Origin: Antilocapra americana
Taxonomy: Eukaryota > Chordata > Mammalia > Artiodactyla > Antilocapridae
NCBI GenBank assembly: GCA_007570785.1
Contig: ML661902.1
Location: forward strand, 1,135,338-1,199,337
Direction: 5' to 3'
DNA: 64,000 bases
Shown in pieces: positions 1-11,234 of the stretch. Each line of letters starts with the position of its first letter. Within the stretch, counting starts at the first letter, position 1. The position numbers were made by a program, and so were the translations under genes. The notes below the pieces were generated by a model. The model saw nothing but the letters and a program-made list of their open reading frames with translations. It had not been told where the DNA came from and searched no databases.

Positions 1-57
1 GATCAAAACCGGGTCTTCTACATTGCAGGCAGATTCTTTACCTCCTGAGCCACCAAA
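1..57 (-). repeat. Bov-tA SINE, 5' (tRNA-like) part, cut by window edge
   Basis: Reads as the reverse complement of the tRNA-Glu-derived head of a Bov-tA SINE (accepting 'gcaggcagattctttacc' and 'gagccacc'). The rest of the element lies outside the window. It is a non-coding, dispersed ruminant repeat. Confidence 0.8.
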
Positions 58-451
58 GGGTCTCAATACATTATAAAGCATGTGCAAAGTTATATCCTAA
101 AATTCTGGCACTTGATATTTTCCTCCTTCTTTTATCTTTTCTCAGAAAGGAAGAGCAATGACCAGATGAATATTAACTCCTGGAAAGTTAACTCTCCCTG
201 ACTTTTCTGGACTTTTCCCCCAAGTTTCTTCTTAGCCTATGGCATCACTTAGATTGATTCTCACTTAGCTACAGGCAATAATCAATTTCTCATTTTTGTT
301 TACTTCTCAAGCTTCATTTCCTGAGACGAGCAGTCTAGAAAGCCAATAAGCCCTAGCATTAGAAGAAAATGAATCCCCAAAGTATTTGCTATCTTGAAAT
401 GAACAAGGCTTAACCCAACTGCTACTACATTGGTTGCATGGCAGTTGTGGA

Positions 452-551
452 TGGACCTGGAGACTGTCCTACAGAGTTAAAGCAAGTCAGAAAGAGAAAA
501 GCAAATGTCATACAATACCACTTGTATGTAGAAGCTAAGGAAATGATACAG
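452..551 (+). repeat. L1 3'-region scrap flanked by direct repeats
   Basis: About 100 bases match the part of artiodactyl L1 reading 'atggacct(a/g)gag ... aagt(a/c)agtcagaaagag', shortly after ORF2. It is flanked by a 14-bp direct repeat with one mismatch (438-451 and 552-565). No L1 3' end or poly(A) tail is present, which is unusual for a normal insertion. Confidence 0.55.
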
Positions 552-644
552 ATGGCAATTGTGGAAGGATGGCATATAAATCCTAAAATGCACATACAGA
601 CTGACAAAGCACAAGAGAGTGGCAATTAACTCTCTTCCATGAGA

Positions 645-840
645 AGACTGTAAACATTGTTCCTTTTGCCTGAAATGTCTACCTGGTGACATCTTACAAT
701 GTCCAACTCATATTGGCTACTTTCGCAGCCTCTGCTGGACCTCCTTCAGACTCAGGCACTGTCTCCTCCAGGCAATTACTATTCTTTGCATATATATTAT
801 TTATATATCTGTTATCTCTGTTTAACTGTGAATATTCTAT
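645..840 (+). repeat. L2-like LINE fragment
   Basis: Resembles the L2 3' region (pattern 'ttgcctgaaatgt', then 'ccttcagactcag' and 'tctcctccagg'). Divergent and short. The frames that cross it have no recognisable protein. Confidence 0.4.
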
Positions 841-869
841 TGAAAGAATCATGTTATTCAGATTTATAT

Positions 870-1636
870 AGGATAGGTATGTTAAAGCAAGTGTGAGAAG
901 AGTGGGAAGAAGGAGGCACAAAGGCAGAAAGAGATGAAGAAGGGAAAGAGGAAGCAGTGAAAGTTCTTCCATCTATCTAACCATCCACCTGTTGGTAATA
1001 AATTGAATGCTTAATGTATTCTCTACTGTTCAACAGCCTTTATTTTGTTCCAACCTCGGAGTCTGTTAGAGCTTTGAAATTATACTTTTCTCTGTTAGGC
1101 TCATTAGGTTGCCTTTCCAATCAAGTTACATCCCAATTTATTAATGAAATCCAATGAAATGTTATTCATCTTAAGCCTGAACACTAATGTTGTAATGTAC
1201 ATTTTTGAAGTGTACTACATTCAATACATTCACAATCCTTTTAATGACTGTACAAATTTTCCTACTAAAACTTCACTTTTATGGTAAAATCTACATTCTA
1301 TTTATCTTTTTATTAATCAATTATATCATCTACGTATTTACATTTCTGCAAACTAGAATGTGTTATAATCTGTTTCTACTTAATATGTAATAATAGTACA
1401 GAATGCAGCTGTACTATATAGTATAGAACGTAATAACAGTACAGAAATAAAAAAGAATCTTCGCAGTAATCCAGATTATTTGATTATTTTGGTCAGTATA
1501 ATTCAACTTCCACAGTTTTATCTTTGTGTCTAGCTTCAATCATTTACTAATTGTTAAGCAGATAATCATCCTTTATCTTAAAGCGACCACGGTCTTCAAA
1601 GCACTGGGTTTCATTTTTATGTGGGTAAATTGTGAC
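870..1636. other. Apparently single-copy AT-rich DNA
   Basis: No repeat family, gene or RNA was recognised here. The region has purine-rich (890-960) and AT-rich parts, and short frames only. Confidence 0.4.
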
Positions 1637-1921
1637 AAAAGTGAAAGTCACTTAGTCGTGTTCAACTTTTTGCGACCCCATGGACTATATAGTCCATGAA
1701 ATTCTCTAGGCCAGAATACTGGAGTGGGTAACCTTTCCCTTCTCTAGGGCATCTTCCCAACCTAGCGTCTAAACCCAGGTCTTCCACATTGTAAGCAGAT
1801 TCTTACCAGCTGAGCCACAAAGGAAGCCCAAGAATACTGGAGTGGGTAGCCTATCCCTTCTCCAGCAGATCTTTCTGACCCAGGAATCAAACTGGGGTCT
1901 CCTACATTGCAGGCGGATTCT
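1637..1921 (-). repeat. ART2A-like dimeric Bov-tA SINE
   Basis: An antisense Bov-tA-type SINE runs from the 'gtgaaagtcactyagtcgtg' end to the tRNA-like end. A second partial unit follows directly (from 'aagaatactggagtgggtag' at about 1831), repeating the tRNA-related portion. This head duplication is the layout of the ruminant ART2A class. The right end is truncated in the second tRNA-like box. Confidence 0.75.
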
Positions 1922-2367
1922 AGTTTATAATATTTAAACAGTGACAACATCATTGAAGGTACAAAGGAAAGAATCAAAGCCCTAGGGCAGCTAGTAACAA
2001 TTTAGCTTTTCCAATGAATTTGGGAATATTAATTCTACCTTATTAATATAATTTTATAGATATGTTTAATAATATAAAAACATCTCAGCTGCCAGTGGGC
2101 ATTTCTGCTGGTTTTTGACCCTATCATCTGACATCATTAACACAAGAAATAGTAAATTTCTTCTTTTACAAGAAATAGTAAATAATTGGTTATATCAGCC
2201 AGTTTATACAGAGCTTGCTTACTAGATGAAAAAAAATGATGAATAGGAGTTTACAAAGTAGCAAACTTTCAAATCATTTAATGATTCTGAGGAAAACAGG
2301 GATACAAACTTTAGCTTTGGAAATTTATTTGTTACATTTTTTAAAAACCCCAAAACTTTAATTTTTG

Positions 2368-2468
2368 ATAAGACACTTCACATCTCTGGGCCTCAACTTC
2401 CTAAGGTGTACTGTAATTGTGTTGTGCTATAAAATCTTTAAGGTTTCTTCTGGATCTAAAATTGTTAC
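2368..2468 (+). repeat. MIR SINE fragment
   Basis: The 'gacacttcacatctctgggcctcaacttcct' segment fits the MIR core and right half in sense orientation. A Bov-A2 inserted at its right edge. Confidence 0.5.
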
Positions 2469-2481
2469 ATTGTATCATATT

Positions 2482-2752
2482 GCTGCTGCTAAGTGGCATC
2501 AGTTGTGTCCAACTCTGTGCGACCCCATAGAGGGCAGCCCCTGAGGCTTCCCCAACCCTGGGATTCTCCAGGCAAGAATAATGGGGTGGGTTGCCATTTC
2601 CTTCTCCAATGCATGAAAGTGAAAAGTGAAAGTGAAGTCGCTCAGTCGTGTCTGACTCTTAGCTATCCCATGTACTGCAGCCTACCAGGCTAGTCCGTCC
2701 ATGGGATTATTCCAGGCAAGAGTACTGGAGTGGGGTGCCATTGCCTTCTCTG
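2482..2752 (+). repeat. Bov-A2 SINE with target-site duplication
   Basis: Two consecutive A monomers, each ending 'ggagtggg(g/t)tgccat..ccttctc', are joined by the purine linker 'gaaagtgaaaagtgaaagtg'. The element is flanked by a perfect 13-bp duplication, ATTGTATCATATT, at 2469-2481 and 2753-2765. Bov-A2 elements are mobilised by BovB machinery. Confidence 0.92.
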
Positions 2753-2929
2753 ATTGTATCATATTATATTATACTATATTGACAATCTACTTTTTCAGGA
2801 AATATTACTAATAAGGGTTGTCCTAAACTGTAAATGATTATACTTAACCAGATTTTGGAATTTCATTTAAGAGCATCAATAGCAAACATGAATTTAACAA
2901 CATTTAAACAAGCCACATTGCCAAGATCC

Positions 2930-2986
2930 TTTCATAATCATCTGATCTGATCCTCTCAAAAATAGTTATTAAATATATTCTGTTAT
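2930..2986 (-). repeat. MIR SINE, left part (split by BovB)
   Basis: Antisense MIR tail ('atcctctcaaaaatagttattaa' resembles the MIR 'aatcctcacaacaaccctatgagg' segment). It continues after the BovB at 4145. Confidence 0.5.
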
Positions 2987-4132
2987 AGCCAGGCTTCAGC
3001 AATACATGAACATGAACTTCCAGAAAAACATCTACTTCTGCTTTATTGACTATGCCAAAGCCTTTGACTGTGTGGATCACAATAAACTGTGGAAAATTCT
3101 TCAAGAGATGGGACTACCAGACCACCTGACCTGCCTCTTGAGAAACCTGTATGCAGGCAAGGAAGCAACAGTTAGAACTGGACGTGGAACAACAGACTGA
3201 TTCCAAATAGGAAAAGGAGCATGTCAAGGCTGTATATTGTCATCCTGCTTATTTAACTTATATGCAGAGTGCACAATGAGAAACACTGAGCTGGAAGAAG
3301 CACAAGTTGGAATCAATATTGCTGGGAGAAATATCAATAACCTCAGATAGGCAGATGACATCACCCTTATGGCAGAAAGGGAAGAGGAACTAAAAAGCCT
3401 CTTGATGAAAGTTAGAGAGGAAAGTGAAAAAGTTGGTTTAAGGCTCAACATTCAGAAAACTAAGATCATGGCATCTGGTCCCATCACTTCATGGGAAATG
3501 GATGGGGAAACAGTGGAAACAGTGTCAGACTTTATTATTATTATTATTATTGGCTCAAAAATCACTGCAGATGGTGATTTCAGCCATGAAATTAAAAGAC
3601 TTACTCCTTGGAAGGAAAGTTATGACCAACCTAGATAGCATATTAAAAAGCAGAGACATTACTTTGCCAACAAAGGTCTGTCTAGCCAAGGCTATGGTTT
3701 TTCCAGTAGTCATGTATGGATGTGAGAGTTGGACGGTGAAGAAAGCTGAGTGCAGAAGAATTGATGCTTTTGAACTGTGGTGTTGGAGAAAATTCTTGAG
3801 AGTCCCTTAGATTGCAAAGAGATCCAACCAGTCCATCCTAAAGGAGATCAGTCCTGGGTGTTCATTGGAAGGACTGATGTTGAAGGTGAAACTCCAATAC
3901 TTTGGCCACCTCATGTGAAGAGTTGACCCACTGGAAAAGACCCTGATGCTGGGAAGGATTGGGGGCAGGAGGAGAAGGGGACAACAGAGGATAAGATGGC
4001 TGGATGGCATCACCGACTCAATGGACATGGGTTTGGGTGGACTCTGGGAGTTGGTTATGGACAGGGAGGCCTGGCGTACTGCGACTCATGAGATCACAAA
4101 AGTCGGACATGACTGAGCAACTGAATGAAATG
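2987..4132 (+). mobile_element. BovB LINE (RTE), 5'-truncated, inside a MIR
   Basis: The 3' half of BovB, with decayed reverse transcriptase frames (for example 'FIDYAKAFDCVDHNKLWKIL' at 3030-3090) and the typical 3' end near 4100-4130. A 12-bp duplication (ATATTCTGTTAT at 2975-2986, ATATTCTGCTAT at 4133-4144) defines the insertion. The catalytic YADD triplet region is broken by a stop (tag at about 3348-3350). An internal deletion removed the segment between two TTCCAG copies near 3016-3021. A short (TTA)n lies at 3531-3551. Confidence 0.95.
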
Positions 4133-4144
4133 ATATTCTGCTAT

Positions 4145-4250
4145 TACTCGCTGTGTTATAGATAAGGAAACTGAGGCACTGAAAGTTAGATGACTTTCCC
4201 TACTTTAAATAATGAGGAGTTGCAATTTGAATTCTGGTCTCAAACTTCAA
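4145..4250 (-). repeat. MIR SINE, right part (split by BovB)
   Basis: 'gataaggaaactgaggcac' is the hallmark antisense MIR segment. Together with 2930-2986 it rebuilds one MIR copy that predates the BovB insertion. Confidence 0.75.
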
Positions 4251-5227
4251 AGTCTTTTTACATTGTTTACTTCTTGGACCACAAAGTATAGTTTGAGACA
4301 GTTTATTCCTGGAGCCCACTGTTTTGTGATAAATCAACCAGGCTGCTATCATTATGAAAGTTGGGAAAACCCACTTTTCCATAAAAAGGATCTCTTCTAG
4401 CAATCTTTGTCTAGCTTCATGATATTGAAGTACTCTTTAATCATGAATCCAAACAGGCCAGACCACAGAATAGCAGCTCCTTTCAGATTTCAGAAGAGAC
4501 AAAGTTTCAAATTAGCAGATGAAGAATATGATTTTGGTGCTCTATCATGCAGAAAATGTAAAAATAAAGAAAGTACATTTCAGTTCCCGTGGCTAGTTCT
4601 TAAAGTTCACATTTTCTCTTTTACAGTTTTTCATGAAAAGCCTAAAATTGTGGATAATTTCCACTTTCAAATACCAGTGCCTTCATTTTTTGATTGCCTT
4701 GGAAATATTACACAGGTAATATTTTTACCTACTTTGAATGAATTCTCTGCATCCCAAATATTTATTTCCTGGATTTGGGGTTGGGATTAAATTATAGAGT
4801 ATGTAAATTATAATTGGGAAGGAGGGAATTAAAATTCAGAATTGAATGAAAGAAAACATCATGAATTTCTGATTTTTGCAATTTTTTCTGTTAAGTAAAT
4901 TGAGGACTGTATATTCATCTAAATATATATATAATTACTGCTTTACTTATATATGTGATTGCTGCTTAACATTATAGTAGATTGTTATCATGGAACTGAG
5001 AGATTTTAATTTTAAAATAATTTTTGAATATTAATTTTCCTTCACTTTATGGATTCTTTAAGTAACATGTTTCAAGGAGAAAGCCACTTCTATTGTGGCA
5101 CTGATATATTTGTATACATAATAATCCTTTAGATTCTATTTAATGTTCTCAGAAAAATGAAGTCAGTTTTCAGCTGTTTAAAGAATCGTATTTTCAAAAG
5201 TTTTTAATATGCTCCTTATCTTAAAGG
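4251..5227. other. Apparently single-copy DNA around the exon candidate
   Basis: No repeat family was recognised apart from short AT-rich runs near 4920-4960. The open frame at 4407-4790 (127 codons) passes through the exon-like block. Its part upstream of 4627 has no recognisable motif. Confidence 0.4.
4627..4715 (+). other. Exon-like block with consensus splice borders (unproven)
   Basis: A pyrimidine-rich acceptor (cacattttctcttttacag, ending 4626) is followed by 89 bases open in one frame and a donor-like CAG/GTAATA at 4715/4716. In that frame the block starts with two bases completing a split codon, then 29 codons beginning FHEKPKIVDNF and ending DCLGNITQ. No repeat was recognised here. 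I do not recognise the protein and see no partner exon, so this could be a fossil exon or chance. Confidence 0.3.
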
Positions 5228-5437
5228 TGGGCTTACAGGCAGCATAGTGATAAAGAATCTGCCTGCCAGTGCAGGAGACACAAGAGATGTACGTTCAATT
5301 CATGGGTTACGAAGATATCCTAGGGTAGGAATTGGCAACCTATTCCATTATTCTTGCCTGGAAAATTCCATGGCCAGAGGAGCCTGGTGGGCTACAGTCC
5401 ATGGGGACACAAAGAGTCAGACACAACTAAACACACA
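5228..5437 (+). repeat. Bov-tA SINE
   Basis: Nearly full tRNA-Glu-derived SINE. It has the 'gataaagaatctgcctgcc' head, the middle 'gcctggaaaattccatgg', and the tail 'gcctggtgggctacagtcc ... agagtcagacacaac'. Confidence 0.92.
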
Positions 5438-5730
5438 CAGTTTCTTTTAATGTAAGCACTGAGAAATGACTGTGCAGATGTATTCCAACACCATAATGGG
5501 AAGGCATCATGTTCAGAAAGGCAGTCACCTCAGGTGAACTTATATATGACACATAATTAGCTGTATTTCCCAACAAGATAGCATTTTATGAAGAGTGATT
5601 TACCACTGAACATATTTCTTACTCTCATTTTTAAAACTGTTTAAAAGTAGCATCTCCCCACCCACCATCTGCTTTTCCCACTTTATAAGAACTAAATGTC
5701 TTGTAGAGCTAGTTATATTAATGAACCTCT

Positions 5731-5752
5731 GTGTGTGTGTGTGCGTGTGTAT
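5731..5752. repeat. (TG)n microsatellite
   Basis: A short TG run with one GC interruption directly abuts the 3' end of the adjacent antisense SINE. This suggests growth from the SINE tail. Confidence 0.8.
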
Positions 5753-5946
5753 GTTACTCAGTTATGTCCGACTCTTTGTGACCCCTGCCAGGCTCCTCTG
5801 TCCATAAAATTCTCTAGGCAAGTATACTGGAGTGGGTAGCCATTCCCTTCTCCAGGGGATCTTTCCAACCCAGGGATGAAAGCTGGGTCTCCTGCATTGG
5901 AGGCAGATTTTTTTTTTTTTACCATCTGAACCACTAGGGTAGCCCC
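5753..5946 (-). repeat. Bov-tA SINE
   Basis: Antisense Bov-tA with the reversed order of tail, 'actggagtgggtagccattcccttctcc' box and tRNA-like head. A T run (5910-5921) interrupts the head. Confidence 0.9.
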
Positions 5947-7227
5947 CTCAATGATAGGTACTAAATTATTGGCCAAGCTTCCAAGGTCAAAGGAAAGCAG
6001 AGAGCCCAGATAGCTAGTGAGATCTTGCAGAGGTGGGATACAGACACAGCCAGATAATGAGTCCATTGTATCCCCTGTCCCATAATTTGTATCCTTTAAG
6101 TGATATCCTTTCTCTAATCTATTTCCTGTGTATAATGCAAGCATAAGGCTGCAACTGGATGCTGTTGCCTTGTCTGCCCATTACAGGAGGTAGACTTCCC
6201 TCTTTGACTGTAATGGAAAGGTAGAGGCACTAATCACTGTTTCCTTTATCCTTAGTCTATAAAATTCACATTTTTCTTCTCCATTCCTGACTGTTGGCAC
6301 CTTACTCTCTCTAGGAATACAGGGCTGTCCTTCTTGTTTCTGCCTTTGGCTGCTTTCCCAATAAAAGATAGAATTAGCACATACTCCCTGAGGAGGACGG
6401 GAGGAGACTCAGCAGGGTGCTTCCTTGGGGGCCCTTCAACCACTGGCAGGGAGTATTCACAAAGGCACCCTGGAACTAGCTAACATTGTATTTTGTGATG
6501 AGTAGTACCAGTGCCTCTGTATTCATGCATAACCAGCCCAGGGGAAATAATACACAAATATTAATTATTTGGAGATAATAATATGTGTACAGCTCGTGAT
6601 CTGTGTGTACAACTCCCATTGATATTCCATTAAGAAAACAAAAACACATTCACAGTTAGTGTTTGCCCAACTTATTTTTAAAGAAGTGTGGGTGTCTTCT
6701 AAGAGGAAAAGTATAAAGAATCAATGCTTAATAAAATCATATGCCTGTGTATAATTTTAATAGTTGAAGTCAGACTATAGCCTTAAGTCTTTTGCATGCT
6801 ATTAATGGGAAAGAATGCAAAACTACTACTTTTTCTCTGTAAGCAAAATCTAATGAGCAATTTAATGAGTAAACTTGATCACGGTTTACTTATACATTCT
6901 GGATCTGCAAAACAATCATGAAGTAAGAAAGTGAGTTATTAGATAATTATCCATATTATTAGAGGTCAAATCAAACAAAGAAGGTTTAATTTCTTTTTTC
7001 CAAGGGTGTGGGGTGGCTGTGTCTTCTATATTATTTTTCATTTTTCCCGGCTTTACTTTGCAGGGATAGTCAGTGGGATTTCTACATATGGTGGTGTCAT
7101 ATGGTTTGCCTCTCTGTTAGCACTGGTAGATTTTTCTCCAGACCTTCCCACTAGATAGATATGTAATAATTCCATTTCGCATCTCTGCCACAGTACAATT
7201 CCATGCTGACACGTCTTCTCTCAAGAG
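5947..7227. other. Unassigned DNA; weak LTR-like hint near 6340-6440
   Basis: No gene was recognised. Around 6358-6440 there is 'cccaataaaaga' (a possible polyadenylation signal) followed by a GC-richer block. It looks faintly like the end of an LTR, but no TG...CA ends or duplication were found. Confidence 0.3.
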
Positions 7228-7440
7228 GGAAGAGTGTGGCTTAGTGGTAGCACACATTCTAAGAGCCATGAATCACTGAGTTCTAATCTCAACACCAGGT
7301 TCCTCAGTGGCTTAGGCAAGTCACTTCCTTATCCCTCAGGTTCTAAATCCGTAAAGGAGAGATGACAATGCAGTGATAGTGTGAGCAGTAATTAATGTGT
7401 TAGTAAAGTGTTACAGTAATTCTAAATATTATTATCATTA
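7228..7440 (+). repeat. MIR SINE, nearly full length
   Basis: Sense MIR from the tRNA-like box ('gtggcttagtggtagcac') through the conserved core ('ggcaagtcacttcctt', 'taaatccgtaaaggagag') to the AT-rich 3' end ('attattatcatta'). Confidence 0.8.
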
Positions 7441-7829
7441 CCTCAACACAGTTTGTTCACATAAGCAACCTCCCACGAATTCAAATGTGCTAGTTGATTA
7501 TAAATACACATTGTACATTTTTTATGCAAATAGGTATGCTCCAATAGTCTTACCAACTTATAAACAGATCATATTTTTAAAATGTATTGAAAGGTCACTT
7601 GTTTTTAATTTGGGAAATGTTTTCCTACAGAAACTGTATCAGCAGTCATCTAGGAAAGCCTGTAATGTTATATCAGTCTTTTAATATGCATTTGCAATAA
7701 AATGGTAGAAAACAGTTTTTGTTTTATTATGGAAATGATAAATTATCTTTACATTTCATGTTTAATAAGAAAAGAATAAGACAATAGCAAACAGAACATG
7801 AAGATTTTTAAGGTGTTTGGTGACAGTGG

Positions 7830-8400
7830 TTCAGAAATCATTCATTCAACACTTACTCTTTTACTATATTTTAAGAAAAATTATTTGAGTATGTCTCTAT
7901 GTCAGACATTATTCTAGGTACTGGGAACATAACAGTGAACAACAACAACAAAATCCAGTACTTGAAGTGGAAGGAAAGACAATAAGCAATTAATACATAT
8001 TATTTCAGATGGACATAAAGGGCTATGAAAAATAACAAAGTGGGATGAGGGTTGGATATTTGAGAGTAGAGGGTAGTATCTTCCATGTGGTACTAACAGA
8101 AGACCTGCAATTAGATGATATTTGATTACAAACCTGAATGCAATTGGGAAGCCAAACATGTGAATATCTGAAGGTAGAACTTTCCAGGTAGATGGAAGAG
8201 CAAATATGAAAGCCCTGAGATGAGTCTGTTTTGCATATTTAAGGAACAGCAGAGGTCGATGTGTCTGGAACACAGTTAATAAAGGATTTGTGGTGTTAGA
8301 TATTGTTGATGAGATTACAGATGGTCAGATCATGCAGGGTCTTTAGACTATAGTAAACTCTTCATGTTTCATGCTGTGTACAATGCCAAGCAAATGGAAG
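7830..8400 (-). repeat. L2 LINE 3' region
   Basis: Antisense L2. It has 'cattcattcaacacttac', 'ctaggtactgggaacataacagtgaacaa', 'caataagcaatta', 'gaactttccaggtagatgga', 'aaagccctgaga' and 'cagatcatgcagggtctt' in the expected order over about 570 bases. There is no usable reading frame. Confidence 0.75.
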
Positions 8401-8542
8401 ATTTGGAGCCCAAAAAGGATTAGCATTTGATATTTTTTTCATTTTGGTACTTCTCATAGGAATTAAGGAGTGTGATAGGATAAATAATTGTCTCCCCCAA
8501 AGATACTCATTTCCTCATTTCTAGAATCTATGAATGTTACTT

Positions 8543-9972
8543 TGTTGTTGTTCAGTCGCTAAGTCGTGTCTGACTCTTTGTGAGTCCATGGACTGCAGCA
8601 CACCAGGTTTCCCTGTCCTTCACTATCTCCTGGAGATAGCTCAACTTCACATTCATTGAGTCAGCGATGTTATTTAACCATCTCATCCTCTGCAACTTCC
8701 TTCTCCTCCTGCCTTCAATCTTTCCCAGCATCAGGGGCTTTTCCAATGAGTCACCTCTTAACATCAGGTGGCCAAAGTATTGGAGCTTCAGCATCAGTCC
8801 TTCTAATGAATATTAGGGGTGATTTCCTTTAGGATTGACTGGTTTGATCTCCTTGCAGTCCAAATGACTCTCGAGAGCCTTCTCAGCACCACAAATTTGA
8901 AAGAATCAATTCTTTGGCGCTCAGCTTTCTTTATGATTCAACTCTCACATCAGTACACGACTACTGGAAAAACCATAGCTTTGACTATATGGACCTTTGT
9001 CCACAAAATGATGTCTCTGCTTTTTAATACACTGTCTAAGTTCACCACAGCTTTCCTTCCAAGGAGCAAGCATTTTGAATTTCATGGCTGCAGTCACTTT
9101 CTGCCATTACAGAGGTATCATCTGCCTGTCTGAGTTTGTTGGTATTTCTCCTGGCAGTCTTGATTCCAGCTTGTGATTCATCCATCCCAGAATTTCGCAT
9201 GATGTACTCTGCATTTCTATGTACAAATAAGGAGGGTGATAATATAGAGCCTTGTCATACTCCTTTCCCAATTCTGAACAAGCCCATTGTTCCATGTCTA
9301 GTTCCAACTGTTCTTATTGACTCACACCTAAGTTTCTCAGAAGACAGGTAAGGTGGTCAGTCACTCCCATCTCTTGAAGAATATTCCACAGTTTGTTGTG
9401 ATCCACAGTTAAAGGCTTTAGCATAGTCAATGAAGCAAAAGTAGATGCTTTTCAGGAATTCCTTTGCTTTTTTCATGATTCGACAAATGTTGGTAATTTG
9501 ATCTCTGGTTTCTCTGCCTTTGCTAACCCCAGCTTGTACATCTGGAAGTTCTCAGTTCATGTACTGCTGAAGCCTCACTTGAAGGATTTTGAACATAACC
9601 TTGCTAGCATGTGAAATGAACACAGTTGTATGGTAGTTTGAACATCCTTTGGCATTGTCCTTCTTTGAGATTGGAATGAAAAGTGACCTTTGCCAGTCTT
9701 GTGGCCACTGCTGAATTTTCCAAATTTACTGACATATTGAGTGTAACACTTTAACAGCATCATCTTCTAGAGTTTGAAATAGCTCAGCTGGAATCCTGTC
9801 ATTTCCATGAGCTTTGTTCATAGTAATATTTCTTAAAGCCCACTTGACCTCATACTCTCTGATGTCCGGCTCTAGGTGAGTGACCACACCATTGTGGTTA
9901 TCTGAGTCATTAAGACCTTTTTTCCTTCTGTGTTCTTCAGTGTATACTTGCCAGCTCTTCTTAATCTCTTGG
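8543..9972 (-). mobile_element. BovB LINE, 3' half, antisense
   Basis: The 3' end is at the left ('gttgttcagtcgctaagtcg'). Rightward it reads back through the BovB reverse transcriptase region, for example the antisense counterpart of 'tttgactatgccaaagcc' at about 9412-9431, to 'ttgccagctcttcttaat'. The reading frame is broken many times. A SINE abuts its 5' end. Confidence 0.92.
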
Positions 9973-10143
9973 TCTGTAGCCCACCAGGCTCCACTGTCCA
10001 TGGGATTTCCCAGGCAAGCATACTGGAGTGGGTTGCCATTTCCTTCTCCAGAGGATCTTCCTGACCCAGGAATCGAACCCACATCTTCTGCATCTCCTAC
10101 ATTGGCAGGCAGATTCTTTACCACTGAGCCATCTCCGGAGGCC
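9973..10143 (-). repeat. Bov-tA SINE, truncated
   Basis: Antisense copy from 'agcccaccaggctcc' to the tRNA-like head 'accactgagccatctccgg'. It lacks the last 30 or so bases of the tail and joins the BovB at its left, so it is either inserted at, or fused to, the BovB 5' end. Confidence 0.88.
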
Positions 10144-10857
10144 ATTCTTTCCTTATTCAGAGCTGATGTGCTTTTAGTCTATTGCTCACCTATGTACTGG
10201 CAAACGTCCCTTAGTGTATTTTATTTCCAAATTAACCACCTAACAAGTTTGTAGGTAGGTGGTAGTGGTGACAACCAGGTGATAGGAATGGATTGAAATC
10301 ATAGGATTATTTATTATTCCTATTTTATAGACTAGAACACTAAAGGTAGAAATAACATAATATATTTATAACATCACCATTCTTTTAAAAAATTGACCTA
10401 ATATTGTGTTTAATGTAATGTACATAAAAATCTACCTCTTTTAGCATGACACATTACACAACATGCTCCTTTATACTGAGAGCATCTCAGTTTTTTTTTT
10501 TAACTTTATAGAGTATGAAGCAGCATCAAAAAGTTCAAATTCAGATTTGATGTATTATTTAATGATTTACTTTGGAAACTATGAAAGTTTTCTATATACA
10601 TCCAATTAAAAATGAGGGCTTAAAACAGCCATAAGTAAAAAAATACATTAATATTTAGTACCATTTCCCAGTGGAAAAATGATAAAAAAAAAACAATGCA
10701 TTGAGATGAGACGTTGATTCACAGATATGTGATAAGAGTACAACAAACAAAATTTGTGCCTAATTTGCTGAAAAAGAATCGAATTCTGTATCTCTTTTCT
10801 TCAATGCACCAAACTCTAAACCTGGTTCATAATCTGGATCATCTTTTAAAATTCACT
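10144..10857. other. Unassigned AT-rich DNA
   Basis: No repeat was firmly recognised. 'ttattattcctattttatagac' near 10300-10330 is faintly MIR-like. There is a poly(T) run at 10492-10501. Confidence 0.35.
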
Positions 10858-10970
10858 GATTACTTACTATATACTAACCATCGTGTTAAGCAGTTTATGT
10901 AGAATGGCTCACTTAATCCTTATAAAACTTTTACAGTTATAATATGACCATTTTACTTACTATTGCTGTA
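10858..10970 (-). repeat. MIR SINE fragment
   Basis: 'actatatactaaccatcgtgttaagca' and 'cttaatccttataaaac' follow the antisense MIR 3' half. Confidence 0.6.
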
Positions 10971-11041
10971 GAATTCATAGTACTTGTGTCAACACGTAGT
11001 CTCACAAAATTCTCTGGATAATTAATCTCATGGAATATTAA

Positions 11042-11226
11042 GTGAAGTGAAAGTCACTCAGTCGTGTTTGACTCTTTGTGACCCCATGGACTATACAGTC
11101 TGTGGAATTCTCCAGGGCAGAATACTGGAGTGGTTAGCCTTTCCCTTCTCTAGGGGATCTTCTCAACCCAGGGTTTGAACCCAAGTCTCCCGCATTGCAG
11201 GCAGATTCCTTACCAGATGAGCCACA
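11042..11226 (-). repeat. Bov-tA SINE with duplication
   Basis: Antisense copy with an 8-bp duplication AATATTAA (11034-11041 and 11227-11234). All SINE boxes are present. Confidence 0.92.
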
Positions 11227-11234
11227 AATATTAA

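Noticed and set aside
6340..6460. Possible LTR end with AATAAA and GC-rich block
   Set aside because: No terminal TG/CA pair, no duplication and no second match in the window. Kept only as a remark.
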